Below, one piece after another: positions 14,428 through 25,311 of a stretch of 64,000 nt of DNA; the stretch's first letter is position 1; each line of letters opens with the position of its first letter. Source of the stretch: Chlorokybus atmophyticus (lineage: Eukaryota; Streptophyta; Chlorokybophyceae; Chlorokybales; Chlorokybaceae); contig RHPI01003156.1 of assembly GCA_009103225.1 (NCBI GenBank), positions 1,201,339 through 1,265,338 of the forward strand, read 5' to 3'. The notes beneath the pieces were generated by a model that was given only the letters and a program-made list of their open reading frames with translations, was not told the origin of the DNA and did not search any database. The position numbers were made by a program, and so were the translations under genes.

Positions 14428-16854
14428 CTATTCCACAGGCAATGTGACGTCGGGTACTTCAATGACTGTCTTGAGCTCGGAATCTAGCCATTGAGGGGTG
14501 GGAAGGCCCTTGGATTTCAAGAACGAGGGGTTGTATATCTTGCCGGCGTAGCGCGTGCCGTAGTCGCACAGGATTGTGACAATTGTGTGCCCGGGGCCAA
14601 GGTGCTTGGCCAATTTGATAGCACCTGCAATTGAGGCAAGCAGACAGAGAGTGAGTCAGTCCTGTAACTTCAACCTGCACTGAGACACAAGTTGTGGAGT
14701 TTGCAGTTGAGACACACGCAGTTGTAAGTCCTGTCAGAAGTCTGCTACAGTCATAGACCACTGACCTGCAACATTGATGCCAGTGGAGCTGCCCATGACC
14801 AGCCCCTCATACTGCAGCAAGTCGTACATCACAGGCAGCGCTTCAGCATCTGTAACCTGTACATGATACAAGCAAAAGTGACACAGAGCCCATACCACTG
14901 TTGCATGTCAACCTGCACTGAGACATACGCAGATACGCACATGCGTGTGCATGCACAAGCACATGCAGACGCACACTTGAAGCCTAAGTGTACTGTACTC
15001 TAGACACAAGCACTGCTGAAAATGACGTCTCACCTGGCACTGCCAATCAACGGAGCCGCCATCACGAGCAGGCTCGCCCCATGCTTGCAAATTTCCTGTG
15101 ATGCGCCCTTGGCCGATGCCCTCACTGATCTGCAAACCAACAATAATGTGTATTGCTCACTGCATCAGCAACGTGTGGCTGAGATAAGCACAGCTGCGCC
15201 CTCGTACCGAGCTGCCTTCGGACTTAAGCTCGCCATGGTCATAATAGTTGTACAACGCTGCTCCCATGGGATCCGCCAACCCAATCGTGATGTTCGCGTT
15301 CTTCTCCTTTAGATACTGCAGCAGTCAATCGCAAACACAATCACACACACGCCAACAAGTCGAGCTGATTTGACTCAAGATAGACCAACCTTGTAGACTT
15401 ACGTGTCCAACTCCCGCGAGCGTACCCCCCGTACCAACAGCGCAAATGAAAGCATCCACCTTGCCTTGTGTTTGCCGCCAGATCTCAGGGCCTGCACGGG
15501 AGAGGCTCAGCTGGTGATGGACACCATCTTTTGCAACAGCTCTTGCAAGAGGCCTTACCAGTTGTTTCATAATGCGCCCTTCTGTTGGCCTGATTGTCAA
15601 ACTGGTTTCCAAAAATAGCACCTGTGGGGTGAGTCTGCCACACACATGAGCATTAAAGATATTGTCATTATGGGCGCAAAGGCAGCTTTGAGCACTTTGG
15701 GCACTTTCACTCAGATCATATCTGCAGTCAACCTTGCCCATCATACGCGGACACGTGTATCCTGCAAAAGAGGCATGCGGTGATGCTGAACTAGGTTGAC
15801 GCCCCTCACCTTAGCCAACTGCTCTGCAAGACGGCCAGCGTACTTCACATAGTTGTTCGGGTTTTTGTATGGCACAGCTGGCACCTGCACTAGCTCTGCT
15901 CCTGCAAACGTCAACATGTCCTTTTTCTCCTGCTCACAGGCCGCAACACAGACGCACAGCTGAGACCCGCATGTGCTTGCAAGGGCAAACATCTTGAGGA
16001 CATGTGTGCATGGGTGTTATGCTACCTGGCTTTGCGTGTTGGGTATGACGATAACAGTCTTGTAACCCTTTGCATTCGCAACGAGCGCCAGGCCAATGCC
16101 TGTGTTGCCGGCTGTGCCCTCCACAATGATGCCGCCCGGCTTCAGCAAGCCTCTTTCCTCTGCATCCTTAAAGCGGGGAAAGGGGAGAACATCACACGCA
16201 ATTGTTGGATAGACATGCCAACGTTTCATGATAATTGCAGTTGAAAGAGTAATGTTGTTTGGTGGTCCGACAAGGCGCGTACCTTGATGATGTAGAGCGC
16301 AGCACGGTCCTTGACAGAGCTGCCAGGGTTGAGAAACTCCGCCTGGCAGCAGTTGCACAAGATAAAGGAGCAGTGGTGGTTGAGGTAGCTGGTCAATGCA
16401 TTGAGCAGCTACCTCTGCTGACGCAGCTCGAGTGTTTAGGCAATCGCATTGCAAACTGCGTATAAGTTCAAGCGAGTGTCAGCACACCTTGCCGTATATA
16501 TTGCATCCGGTTTCTTCTGAGGCTCGGCGCAGCTTGATCAACGGCGTGTTACCAATCTGCAAAATACACGCAAAGGTGCTTGCAACTTGGTGAATTACAG
16601 ACCCACACAACCAAACGATACAGTAACGCGCATGCAGCAGGTGCAGTATGCCGCAGCTGTATGCTTGATACACACAACGGCACAGCATACCAAGTGCATG
16701 ACTGGTTGATGGGTGCGTGCTTGTTAACGCACCGTTTCAATGAACCCATCTCGAACGCCAAAGTCCACAGGAGCTTCCACAGTCACGCCTGAAGCTCCTG
16801 CCGCCGCCGCCATGACGGCGCCCTGGCGACGACCTTTCTGCACAGCCAGCGTCA
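14428..16854 (-). CDS. Second cysteine synthase, fungal/mitochondrial type (MCY1 / cysteine synthase 2-like)
   Basis: About eight exons on the minus strand encode a PLP-dependent beta-family enzyme. After a short basic N-terminus ([20 protein letters not shown], start at 16854) come [17 protein letters not shown], the PLP lysine in [13 protein letters not shown], the substrate loop [59 protein letters not shown] and [17 protein letters not shown]. The tail has [19 protein letters not shown]. The [12 protein letters not shown] and [14 protein letters not shown] blocks and the extended C-terminus separate it from plant OASTLs. They match, from memory, the group with yeast Mcy1 and Neurospora cysteine synthase 2, whose cellular role is not firmly settled. 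The N-terminus could direct it to mitochondria, but this is inference. Upstream in-frame sequence leaves the exact start open. Confidence 0.9.
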
Positions 16855-18259
16855 TTGACAGCAAGTACAGAACTGGTATCTCTCAGATAACAAGCAGCAG
16901 GAGGGACCCTCCGGCGCACTGGGCTGCGAAGCATCCAATGCAGCTACATGGCTCTCAGCATGAGCCAGATCTGGTCTGCCAGACCAGACCAGACCAAGGC
17001 TGCAGGCGGCGCTTACCAGCGTCACTGTTCGTGGAAGTCGGCGGTGGCGGTGTCTAACGGAGGCAGCAACAGCACCCGCAGCCGTGCGCCGTACCTGCAG
17101 GCCCACAGACAATCCCGCCACTGCCACCACCGCCGACACCGCCATGCACGAGCTGACTGCTGCATCAGTTGGCAGTGACTGCTCACGTTCCCAGTTCGGT
17201 TGAAACCGAACTTGCAAGTTCAGTTGCAACATCATGCATGTTGAAGCGATTTTGCTATGCTTCCGCCTTCACATTGATTGGAGTATGGTAAAGCGCAATG
17301 CACTGCTATGTGCCCACGGTGGACACTCCTGGGTGGGAAGCCCACCACTGTGATCCGGGATGTGGGGGCCGCATCATACCGCATACAAAAACAACCTACT
17401 TCCCAACTTAAGTGTCGCATGACGTAAGTGTAGGCCGTAGCTAAGTGCATTCAAGCAAAATGAGACCGAGGTGAACTAAACGTTAGCGTGCATCATATTT
17501 GTGCCACCAACATGTAATATCATGGTCGATTACTGCTGCATTTACCATCGCTGTCCATCTGCATGATGCAATGTAGCAATAGTGGATACAGCAGCAATAC
17601 CAAGTTTGACAATGTAATTAGCTGAAGGACTGCGTGAACCGGTTGCATGTGGCATTAAAGTTAGAGCCCCGGCAGTTGTTTGCGGTGTACTAGAGTCGCT
17701 ACATGCATTTGCAGCTAGCAATAATGTACACAAATATTGTTGAAGCTTTCGAGATGCGTAGAACATATCGTTTAATACAAAAGGTGGAGTCCGCTGTCAT
17801 ATGACCTAATTGGCAATGTGTAAACCATCGGTTGAACAGTGGTGCACTTTTACCACGCTATGCAAATCATATAAACATATAAAATTGCGTACAAGTACAA
17901 CACCATGTGGCAGCCTACTGGCAGTATTTAACATTATTGTCAACAGAGCGGTTATCGTAAGCTCGGTTTCCGTAGCGAATGTACCCAAAGCCCTAACATT
18001 CACAAGCCCCTAACCTGGCCGTTGCGACGGAAAAAGGTTCTGTAATCTGTAAGGTTCTGTAATAACTTATTCATTGTACGTTTACATACTTATTATGATA
18101 TACATTATTTATATGCATAGCCGTTCTCGACCGTCTACAAGTTTATGATCAGCTGTTCAAAATCGCGACATGAGGTTATCTTAGCGTCAGTTGGCATAAT
18201 GCATCCATTTGCAAGCCCCCCTGCTTTAATGAAGTCTTAAGCCCCCCCTGTAGTGCTGN

Positions 18260-18323
18260 TGACGCCAAATGCACTTAACGGAAAAAGACGAACGATTTCC
18301 GCCATTGCGATATATTACAATTA
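18260..18323. repeat. 64-bp repeat, copy 1 (identical to 27,532-27,595)
   Basis: From TGACGCCAAATGCACTTAAC to GATATATTACAATTA the 64 bases equal those at 27,532-27,595 with no mismatch. The copy begins right after an ambiguous base at 18,259 and ends against a poly-C stretch, so a gap-filling artefact must be considered beside a genuine dispersed repeat. Confidence 0.9.
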
Positions 18324-19020
18324 CCCCCCCCTCCCTTGGTCAAAAATGAAGTAACCGTCATAAAATATAACGGGGGCTTGTCTACAAATAAAATACAGTA
18401 GTGCGCATAAGAGAAGCGCATCGAGGAAAAGCATTATAACTATGCTTATGCATAGTTTATAAGCACAGTCTATGCTTAGCACTAATATGGTTATGACCCA
18501 TTTGGTTTTACGGTAACTTGCGTTGAACCCCCAACCATGAAAGGCAGTCTCAGTTGTAGTTAAAATAGGCAGGCATATGCATGCGCAAAAGGGCCAGTGG
18601 TGTGCTGTGCTGCAAGCGCCAATAGCTTTTGTCACCTCCAGCCCAAGTATACATCAGGGTTACGCCATGCACAACTGACATCAAATTGCAAATTACATAG
18701 GCAGAGCAATAAGGTCATGAAATTTGCAATTCAGGCAACTTACCTATTTAAATATCGTTGCTAATTTGCATCACATAGTTCGCAAAACAACCGACATTAA
18801 AATCGTCGTAAACATAAATGTTGCCAACATCTTCACGATGCTAAATTACAACCTTCGAAAAACTTGTATATGCCGCGCTTATATCATGCATAATATGAGT
18901 GAACTTGTAGCAATGCAGCAACATCCACAAACTTGTAGCCATAAACTATTTACAAAGTTAATGCATATTTATACGGAAGATCTTAATCAAAGTATGTTAA
19001 TAACGCTATCATGCTTTTAT

Positions 19021-19040
19021 CCCCCCCCCCCCCCCCCCCN
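19021..19040. other. Poly-C run ending in an unresolved base
   Basis: Nineteen C residues are followed by N at 19,040. Another single N is at 18,259. In this assembly unresolved bases sit beside C homopolymers, as at 42,643-42,903, which suggests a systematic sequencing dropout. Confidence 0.9.
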
Positions 19041-19197
19041 CTTTTTAAGATAGAACACCCCGTTTCGTAACTTATCGAAAGTAGGTGGAGAAGCAACTTA
19101 CATGAATTTTACATGAAATAATGACTGTGGATTGAGCTAAAGGTAAAGTCTGTAAACAGCACCCGAACAAGGAAATGTAATAAATTACTAGAGCATT

Positions 19198-19283
19198 AAA
19201 AGCACGTAATGTGTTTTGTGGCCATGCCACGAGACGACTCGATAATAACGCCACAATGGCCACAAAGCACACTTCGTGCTTTT
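19198..19283. repeat. Imperfect inverted repeat, 28-nt arms
   Basis: Arm 1 (19,198-19,225, AAAAGCACGTAATGTG...GGCCAT) pairs with the reverse complement of arm 2 (19,256-19,283) with three mismatches. The spacer is 30 bp. It may be a small foldback element or a transcript stem. Confidence 0.75.
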
Positions 19284-21256
19284 GTGGCCTAATGGTTCTT
19301 TACAGACAATGTGATGAGTAAACGTACAAGTGTCTATAGATGATGTCCAACATTTAAACGCGTTTGGTGAGGTATATCAAACTGTAGGGAGAGGAGCAGT
19401 CCATTCATATGCCAAATTGGTATTGCCCTTCATTATTTTGCAATATTAGTGATAGCTACTTTATAACCGCTGACAGGAAGGGGGGGGGGGATCAGACCTA
19501 CACAATATTATGCGTGTACGTGTGCCTTATTATCATTATGATAATAGGTATTTAATTTCAAGTAAATGAGTTTTATGTTACATTGTTCAATATTCAACGG
19601 TGTGGCTGTCGCATTCGTGTGCGGGATTATGCCATACATGTGAATGGAGATGCGTGTTAAATGACTTATGATGCAAGCTTTAATGTTGATAAGAAGGTAA
19701 CATGTATAAAGCAGCACCAATCAAAGCATATTAAGCACATCATAAGCGGCGCCGTATCAAGCGTTAACTTCACTCTCATGGATGCTTAAGAAAACATGAC
19801 ATATATACATTGTATTATTATTAATACACTTGCAAAAGTCATTAATTGCTATATACACTTCACAAGGCAGCGACGGTTTTTACCAGTGCCTACATCGCAC
19901 ATGTTCGTAGTGATACAATTTATGTAACTACACACTATATGACTGCAATAAAGTTAATGGTATTAAATACTATGATAGAGAAATTATCTTTATTTACACT
20001 CGCAATTTTTGTAGCTCTGTGTATATGTAATAACAAATATGTACATTCATTGTTTAATACTCATTATACATGCTAGATGCCACAGTAAGCCGCCCATTTT
20101 TGTGACTTTGCTAACTGTGGCGCTACTCACACAGGTGAGGCGCCGTATCTTGACACTCTCGTTTGTTTGCTGTATCGTGAGGGGCCCAACACACTTTTGT
20201 GCTTATTGCTTGCTATCTTGCTTGCTACTGACACCAACTTGCACTGCTAGCCCTTATTCTGTTCAATTTGCTTGACTGCTGTAATTGTTGAAGTCATTAT
20301 TGAGTGATTGTGGTTATTAACTTTAGCTTGTGCCACACTCTTTGCGTACATATGTACATCATGCGAGTCGCATACCTCAACCTATAGCAAGTTTACATCA
20401 AAGGCTATTAATTTATAAAATACAACTTCATTTGTGCACACGCGCAATACTTAACTTGTTAAACAGCACGGTAATTGCACGACATCTTACATTTTGTAAA
20501 CGCAACAAAACAAGAAGCACCTTAGTTGCACATAAGCTAACCAGGGTTGTGTATCGACCTTCTTAACATGTTCTTTTAGCCTTTGCTTGTTCAGCAAGCC
20601 TCGTGACAGGCCTTCATGAAGCATGGCATGACATTGGATGCCCTCAGCGGCTGAAGCGGTTCAGTGAGCCCATGACGAACCTCAGTTGAACACGCGCGCG
20701 CGCGCAATGAAAACACTTCTTGCCCCCAGCAGCAGTCAATCTACTGAACAGGACAAGCCTTCTGATTGGTCGGGACGCAATATCCTTTGGGCTGTCATTC
20801 GCGTGAGAGGGAGACACAGACGCACTCAGTCCGTTCGTTCGTTCGTTTGTTGTCGCGCAAACAACCCGTGCCCCAAATTTCCACTCGCGCAATCCGACGG
20901 TTCTGCAACACCGCGTCTCGCAATCGCACGGCTGGACCTCGACCCGCAACCGTCCGCACACACGGTCGATAATTAGCGTGCCGGTCCTATCGGGAGTGGC
21001 AAACCGGCTGCGACAGCCTAAAGCACAGCCGGTTGTTACCGACGCTGCCCTCACCGTCGTATTGGCTGCAGGAGGTTCCAGCCCAAGGGCAGTGCAGGCG
21101 ATTAAGTAAAGCCCGTCGGGAGGATAGCAGATAGGGTTGTACATTGCAGGAGAAGTGGCAGGCAACAGGGTGTGAGCGGTGTCGTCGGTGTGGGCGGCGT
21201 CAGCGGCAGGGTCAGGGCGCGGTTTCAGGCGGTTGAGGGGCGTGCTGGTAGGAACC

Positions 21257-22622
21257 ATGGCGGCGTTGGCGGCGTCTCAGTTCCTGGGCTCGAAGTTGGA
21301 GTCGGCTGCGCCCGTCGTCGGTAGGCAGGTGCAGGCCCGGCGCACGCTCACAATCGTCGCCGCCACCAAGAAGTCCACCGGCACCAAGAATGTCGTCGCC
21401 AAGCAGGCTAAGAAGGCCGCCAATGCCCTCAGCGATGCCATCAAGCCCCAGGTGGGCAAGATGAGCAGAAACCTCGAGCGCTACGGCCGCGAGCTGTGGC
21501 TCCCCAACATCGACCCCCCGGAATGGCTCGACGGCTCCATGGTTGGTAAGTGCTGGCACTACTCGCATTGCTTGTGAATCAGGCTTGGTGGCCCATGCAA
21601 ATGGACTGTATCGCGGAACGACGAACACACATGCATGCAGCGAATGCATGCAGCACAATGCAGCCTTCTTTGCACTGCATTGCACACGTGCACGTGCAAT
21701 GCAGTGCATGCTATCAGATTCAAAAGCAACAGTTTAGGCGTGGTGTGTAATGCATTGGCCTACAACAAAATTTTGTCTAAGCAGTCGTCCTCATCATTAC
21801 CCAGTATGGCTTGCTGCAGCTGCGAGACTGCTAGAAACCATTCTTATTGTTATGTGCAGGTGACCGCGGCTTCGATCCCCTGGGTCTTTCCAAGCCTGCT
21901 GAGTACCTGCAAGTTGACCTTGACGATCTGGACCAGAACGCCGCTGTCAACAAGGCTGGTGATCTTCTGGGCACTATCAAGAGCTCCGGCGTTGCTGTTG
22001 ACTCTGGCTCACTGCAGGTACAATGTACCCTGGCATGTGTGTGTGGTTGAGTGATCATCATGTCTGCCTTGTGCTAAGTGTTGTTTGCCTGCAGCCATAC
22101 AATGAGGTATTTGATATTAAGCGGTTCCGCGAGTGCGAGCTGATCCACGGACGGTGGGCCATGCTTGCTGTCCTTGGTGCTCTTGTCGCTGAGCTGAGCA
22201 CTGGCGTGAGCTGGTATGATGCCGGTAAGGTCGAGCTGGACAACACCCAGTACCTTGGCCTCTCCCTTCCCTTCACAATCACCCAGCTTTGCGTTATCGA
22301 GGCTGTGCTCGTTGGCTGGATCGAGATCCTGCGCAACGGGGGTGAGTGCTTGCATTATACATGCTATGCATGTGATTGGTAGGTCATTTTTGACTTAGCT
22401 GACGGTCTGCCTGGTACAGAGAACAACCCCGAGAAGCGGTGCTACCCTGGAGGTGTCTTTGATCCCCTGGGCCTTGCCAGCGACCCCGAGCGTGCTTTTG
22501 CTCTGAAGACTGCTGAGATCAAGCACGCCAGGCTTGCTATGGTTGCTGCCTTTGGCTTTGCTGCCCAGGCTGCGTTCTCCGGCTCAACCTCGCCCCTGAA
22601 CAACCTCAAGTTTTTGGGTTAG
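21257..22622 (+). CDS. LHCB4: Chlorophyll a/b-binding protein CP29 (minor PSII antenna)
   Basis: Four exons (21,257-21,545; 21,860-22,017; 22,095-22,341; 22,420-22,622) join to 298 residues. The first ~35 residues are a plastid transit peptide with an [10 protein letters not shown] processing-site-like end. The stroma-facing N-terminus is long and basic, and [19 protein letters not shown] leads into [18 protein letters not shown]. Helix B has the chlorophyll-ligating [13 protein letters not shown] and helix A the matching [37 protein letters not shown] and [14 protein letters not shown] are also CP29 blocks. CP29 links LHCII trimers to the PSII core and takes part in photoprotection. The TQPY-like CP29 signature ([16 protein letters not shown]) separates it from CP26. 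No neighbour appears related. Confidence 0.93.
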
Positions 22623-23663
22623 ATTGTCTCATTGTGCACCAAACACTGATACATCCCGCCCCACCCTGCAGCCACAATACCTCACCATACCTCAGTTGCT
22701 GATGCGAGTAGTACTTGCGTCCTATAAGGCTCGGACTAGCGCTGGTTACATATGTCTTGTATAAATTTTCTTTGCAATGTAGCTTGCAATTTGTGCATCC
22801 AAGGCAGTTTTGTTTGTTTAGTGTGATGATCTCACGCTGGGCTGTTATTTTCTGCAAGCGCCAGCAGGACCGTGAACTTGATACATATGTACATGCGTGT
22901 TGGCATAGTGAAGGGTGCATCACCGTCAAAAACTCATCATATACAGGCAGTACAGATGATGTGGGGAGTGATGTACTGGTAGGCGGCTTGAGCCGCAAGC
23001 AAAGCCCTCTAGTGGCCGCTGACCACAGCCGTGGTGCAGGTGACTAACCTGACTATTCGTGCATACATGACTACTGGGTAAGGTACTTGCAGTGTCCTTG
23101 TCGTAAATAGATTTAGCCCGGTGGTGTTGTGACATGAGTGCAAGCAAATGTGGATTGCTTCACATTGTACATGTCGCTTGCCTGTTTTAGACCATGCATG
23201 CCGGCATAGCATCTTACCCCTTTTGTATTACATGGACATGTAGGTGTCTGATTATCAGCTGCCACGATGCTTTGTTGACAATACATGCACGGTTGTGCCC
23301 CAATAGGTGTGTGAGCGTCACAATTGCCTCTGTAGTTGGGGGCCTTTGGACCATTGTGAACTTTCATTATGCATGGCTGCGACATGTTGAGCAAATGCGG
23401 ACTGTGGATTGACAGTAGCGGCAGTTTGCAATGCATCAGCAGGCGGGAAAATGGATACAGTGTAGCATCCATCTGCATGTCAACGTTCACAGTAATGACA
23501 CCATTTTCAGGTGCAAACTTTTGCTTATGTTCCTCAATGAGATGTGTAAACTCACCGCGGGTGTACCATCGAGGGCTAGTAGCCATGCTGATGGTGAGCC
23601 AACGGACAGTAATGACGAAACTAGTGGCCAACGATACCAAACAACGTTTCGAAACCGCCGCTA
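22623..23663. other. 3' flank of LHCB4 and left flank of a transposon; no gene seen
   Basis: It contains the LHCB4 3' UTR and anonymous sequence. A minus-strand frame of 249 codons (23,113-23,862) crosses the transposon boundary at 23,664 and so cannot be an intact host gene. Confidence 0.5.
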
Positions 23664-25279
23664 GGTCAAGTCCCCTAGTTTGGGAACGACCCCTAATTTG
23701 GGGGTTCGCCGTTTTTAGGTGATATCTGCCGGCCTGCTTGGTCTTTCCCGGCCATATTATAGGGGTGGATAGCTCTCGTGAAGACCTACCCAACGAACCC
23801 ATAACCTCCTGCAACGGCCTAGTAGGGCGGGAGTTTTGAATTTTCAAATAATGGAATTTCATTGTTCAAAACGGGGTGATGCTTACTCAAACTTTGTAGT
23901 GTTACAACTTTTGCATATGTTCACCAATTTGTATGATTGTTTTTGTGTTGCGTTTGTATTGGTTAGGAGAGCTTATTTTTTAAGTTTTATGCTATTCTAC
24001 GCGGTAATGAGAAAGTTACAAATTTTATAGTTTTGGGGCAACGCGTAACTTTTGCCAATGAGAGTGACTTGTGCAAATGGCCATTGCTGGTGCTACAAAT
24101 GCGTAGAAGGCCGTGTTTGGTGTTGTTAGGTGAGCTGCATTGCTACAATCTCCTCTTGGTTGAGTGTTGGGGGTGTAGTTGAGGCTAGCACATTGGGGGG
24201 TTGAGTTATGCGGAGTGGGTGAAGGGGAGGAAGAGAGTGAGTTGCTGTGAAGTTAGATGTTGCAGTGTAGAGACGGGCCAGAAGCAGTCCAAGCAGTCAC
24301 AAAGCAGTACAGCATCAGAGTTGCATTGCCAAGTTGCTAGGGCTACAAGGATAGACTCTACCTCGACAAGTAAAAACTCTGCCTCTGCCTCTACTCCATG
24401 GTGCACAGCAACTCCGCCAGGGTGGGTGTATTCACTGGCTTGGCATGCTGATCATCATTGTGGCCACTTGCCACTCAGACAACCCTGTGCATCACCCTGC
24501 TGGTGCACTAATACGCCACTACATTCAGGGCAAGCGTGTGAAGGCCAAGACACCCGTAGCGCGTAGGAGGAAGAGGAGCCACAACAACTACGGAGACATG
24601 GATGAAGAAATCCAGCGCGCAGTCGCCAGCATCAAGCAGGGCTGCATGAATGTCAGTGATGCAGTTAAGGATCTGGGCATACCAGACACAACCATGCGGA
24701 GGTTTGTGGCTCAGAAATATTCCCTCCCCCAGTACAAGTAAGTACATCACCTGCGAATGCTGCTATGCACTGTTAGCAAAGTGAGCACACATAGTCACTG
24801 ATGCATGTGCATGTACATCAGGTTTGCTGGTGCACCCACCATGTTTACTGAGAGTGAGGAGGAAGACTTAGCAGAGTTTGTAAGAGCATGCAACAGATGG
24901 GGTCGAGGCATGACATGGACAGAAATTTGCATATAAGCGGGTAAAAGACTTGATGGTGATGACAGAGCAAAGCTGCTGAAGGGAGGAGTACCTGGCAAGC
25001 GGCGGTTTGAGGGCTTCAAGAGAAGGAAAAGCCTTGTCACCAGAAAGGCAGAACCCCTCGATAAGTCCCGAAGGGTATTCCTTAACAAGCATGTCGTGTA
25101 TCATTACTTTGAGATGCTGGCAGACACGGTGAAGAAGCTTGGAGTGGGGCCAGAGAGGATTACATCCGCTGATGAAGTTGGTATTAAGCCTGACACCAGC
25201 ATGCAGAACCAAAAAATCATTTGCGAAAGGTACAAGTTGTTAGGAAGCACGCACACACATGCACTCCGTTTCTATTGTG

Positions 25280-25311
<32 letters not shown>

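Larger units (their letters stand above)
16855..21256. other. Long AT-rich intergenic region with repeats and two single-N gaps
   Basis: Base composition shifts to AT-rich between about 17,400 and 20,600. No frame resembles a protein family. The stretch includes the 64-bp repeat copy at 18,260, a poly-C/N tract at 19,021, an inverted repeat at 19,198-19,283, and CpG-rich upstream sequence of LHCB4 from about 20,680, including a CGCGCG run at 20,693-20,705. The 204-codon minus-strand frame at 20,644-21,258 is antisense to the LHCB4 leader and looks accidental. Confidence 0.55.

Noticed and set aside
20644-21258. 204-codon minus-strand frame upstream of LHCB4
   Set aside because: It is antisense to the LHCB4 leader and promoter, ends over the LHCB4 start codon and has no family resemblance.
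23113-23862. 249-codon minus-strand frame
   Set aside because: It crosses the exact left end of transposon 1, so it cannot be a conserved host gene, and it has no transposase motifs.
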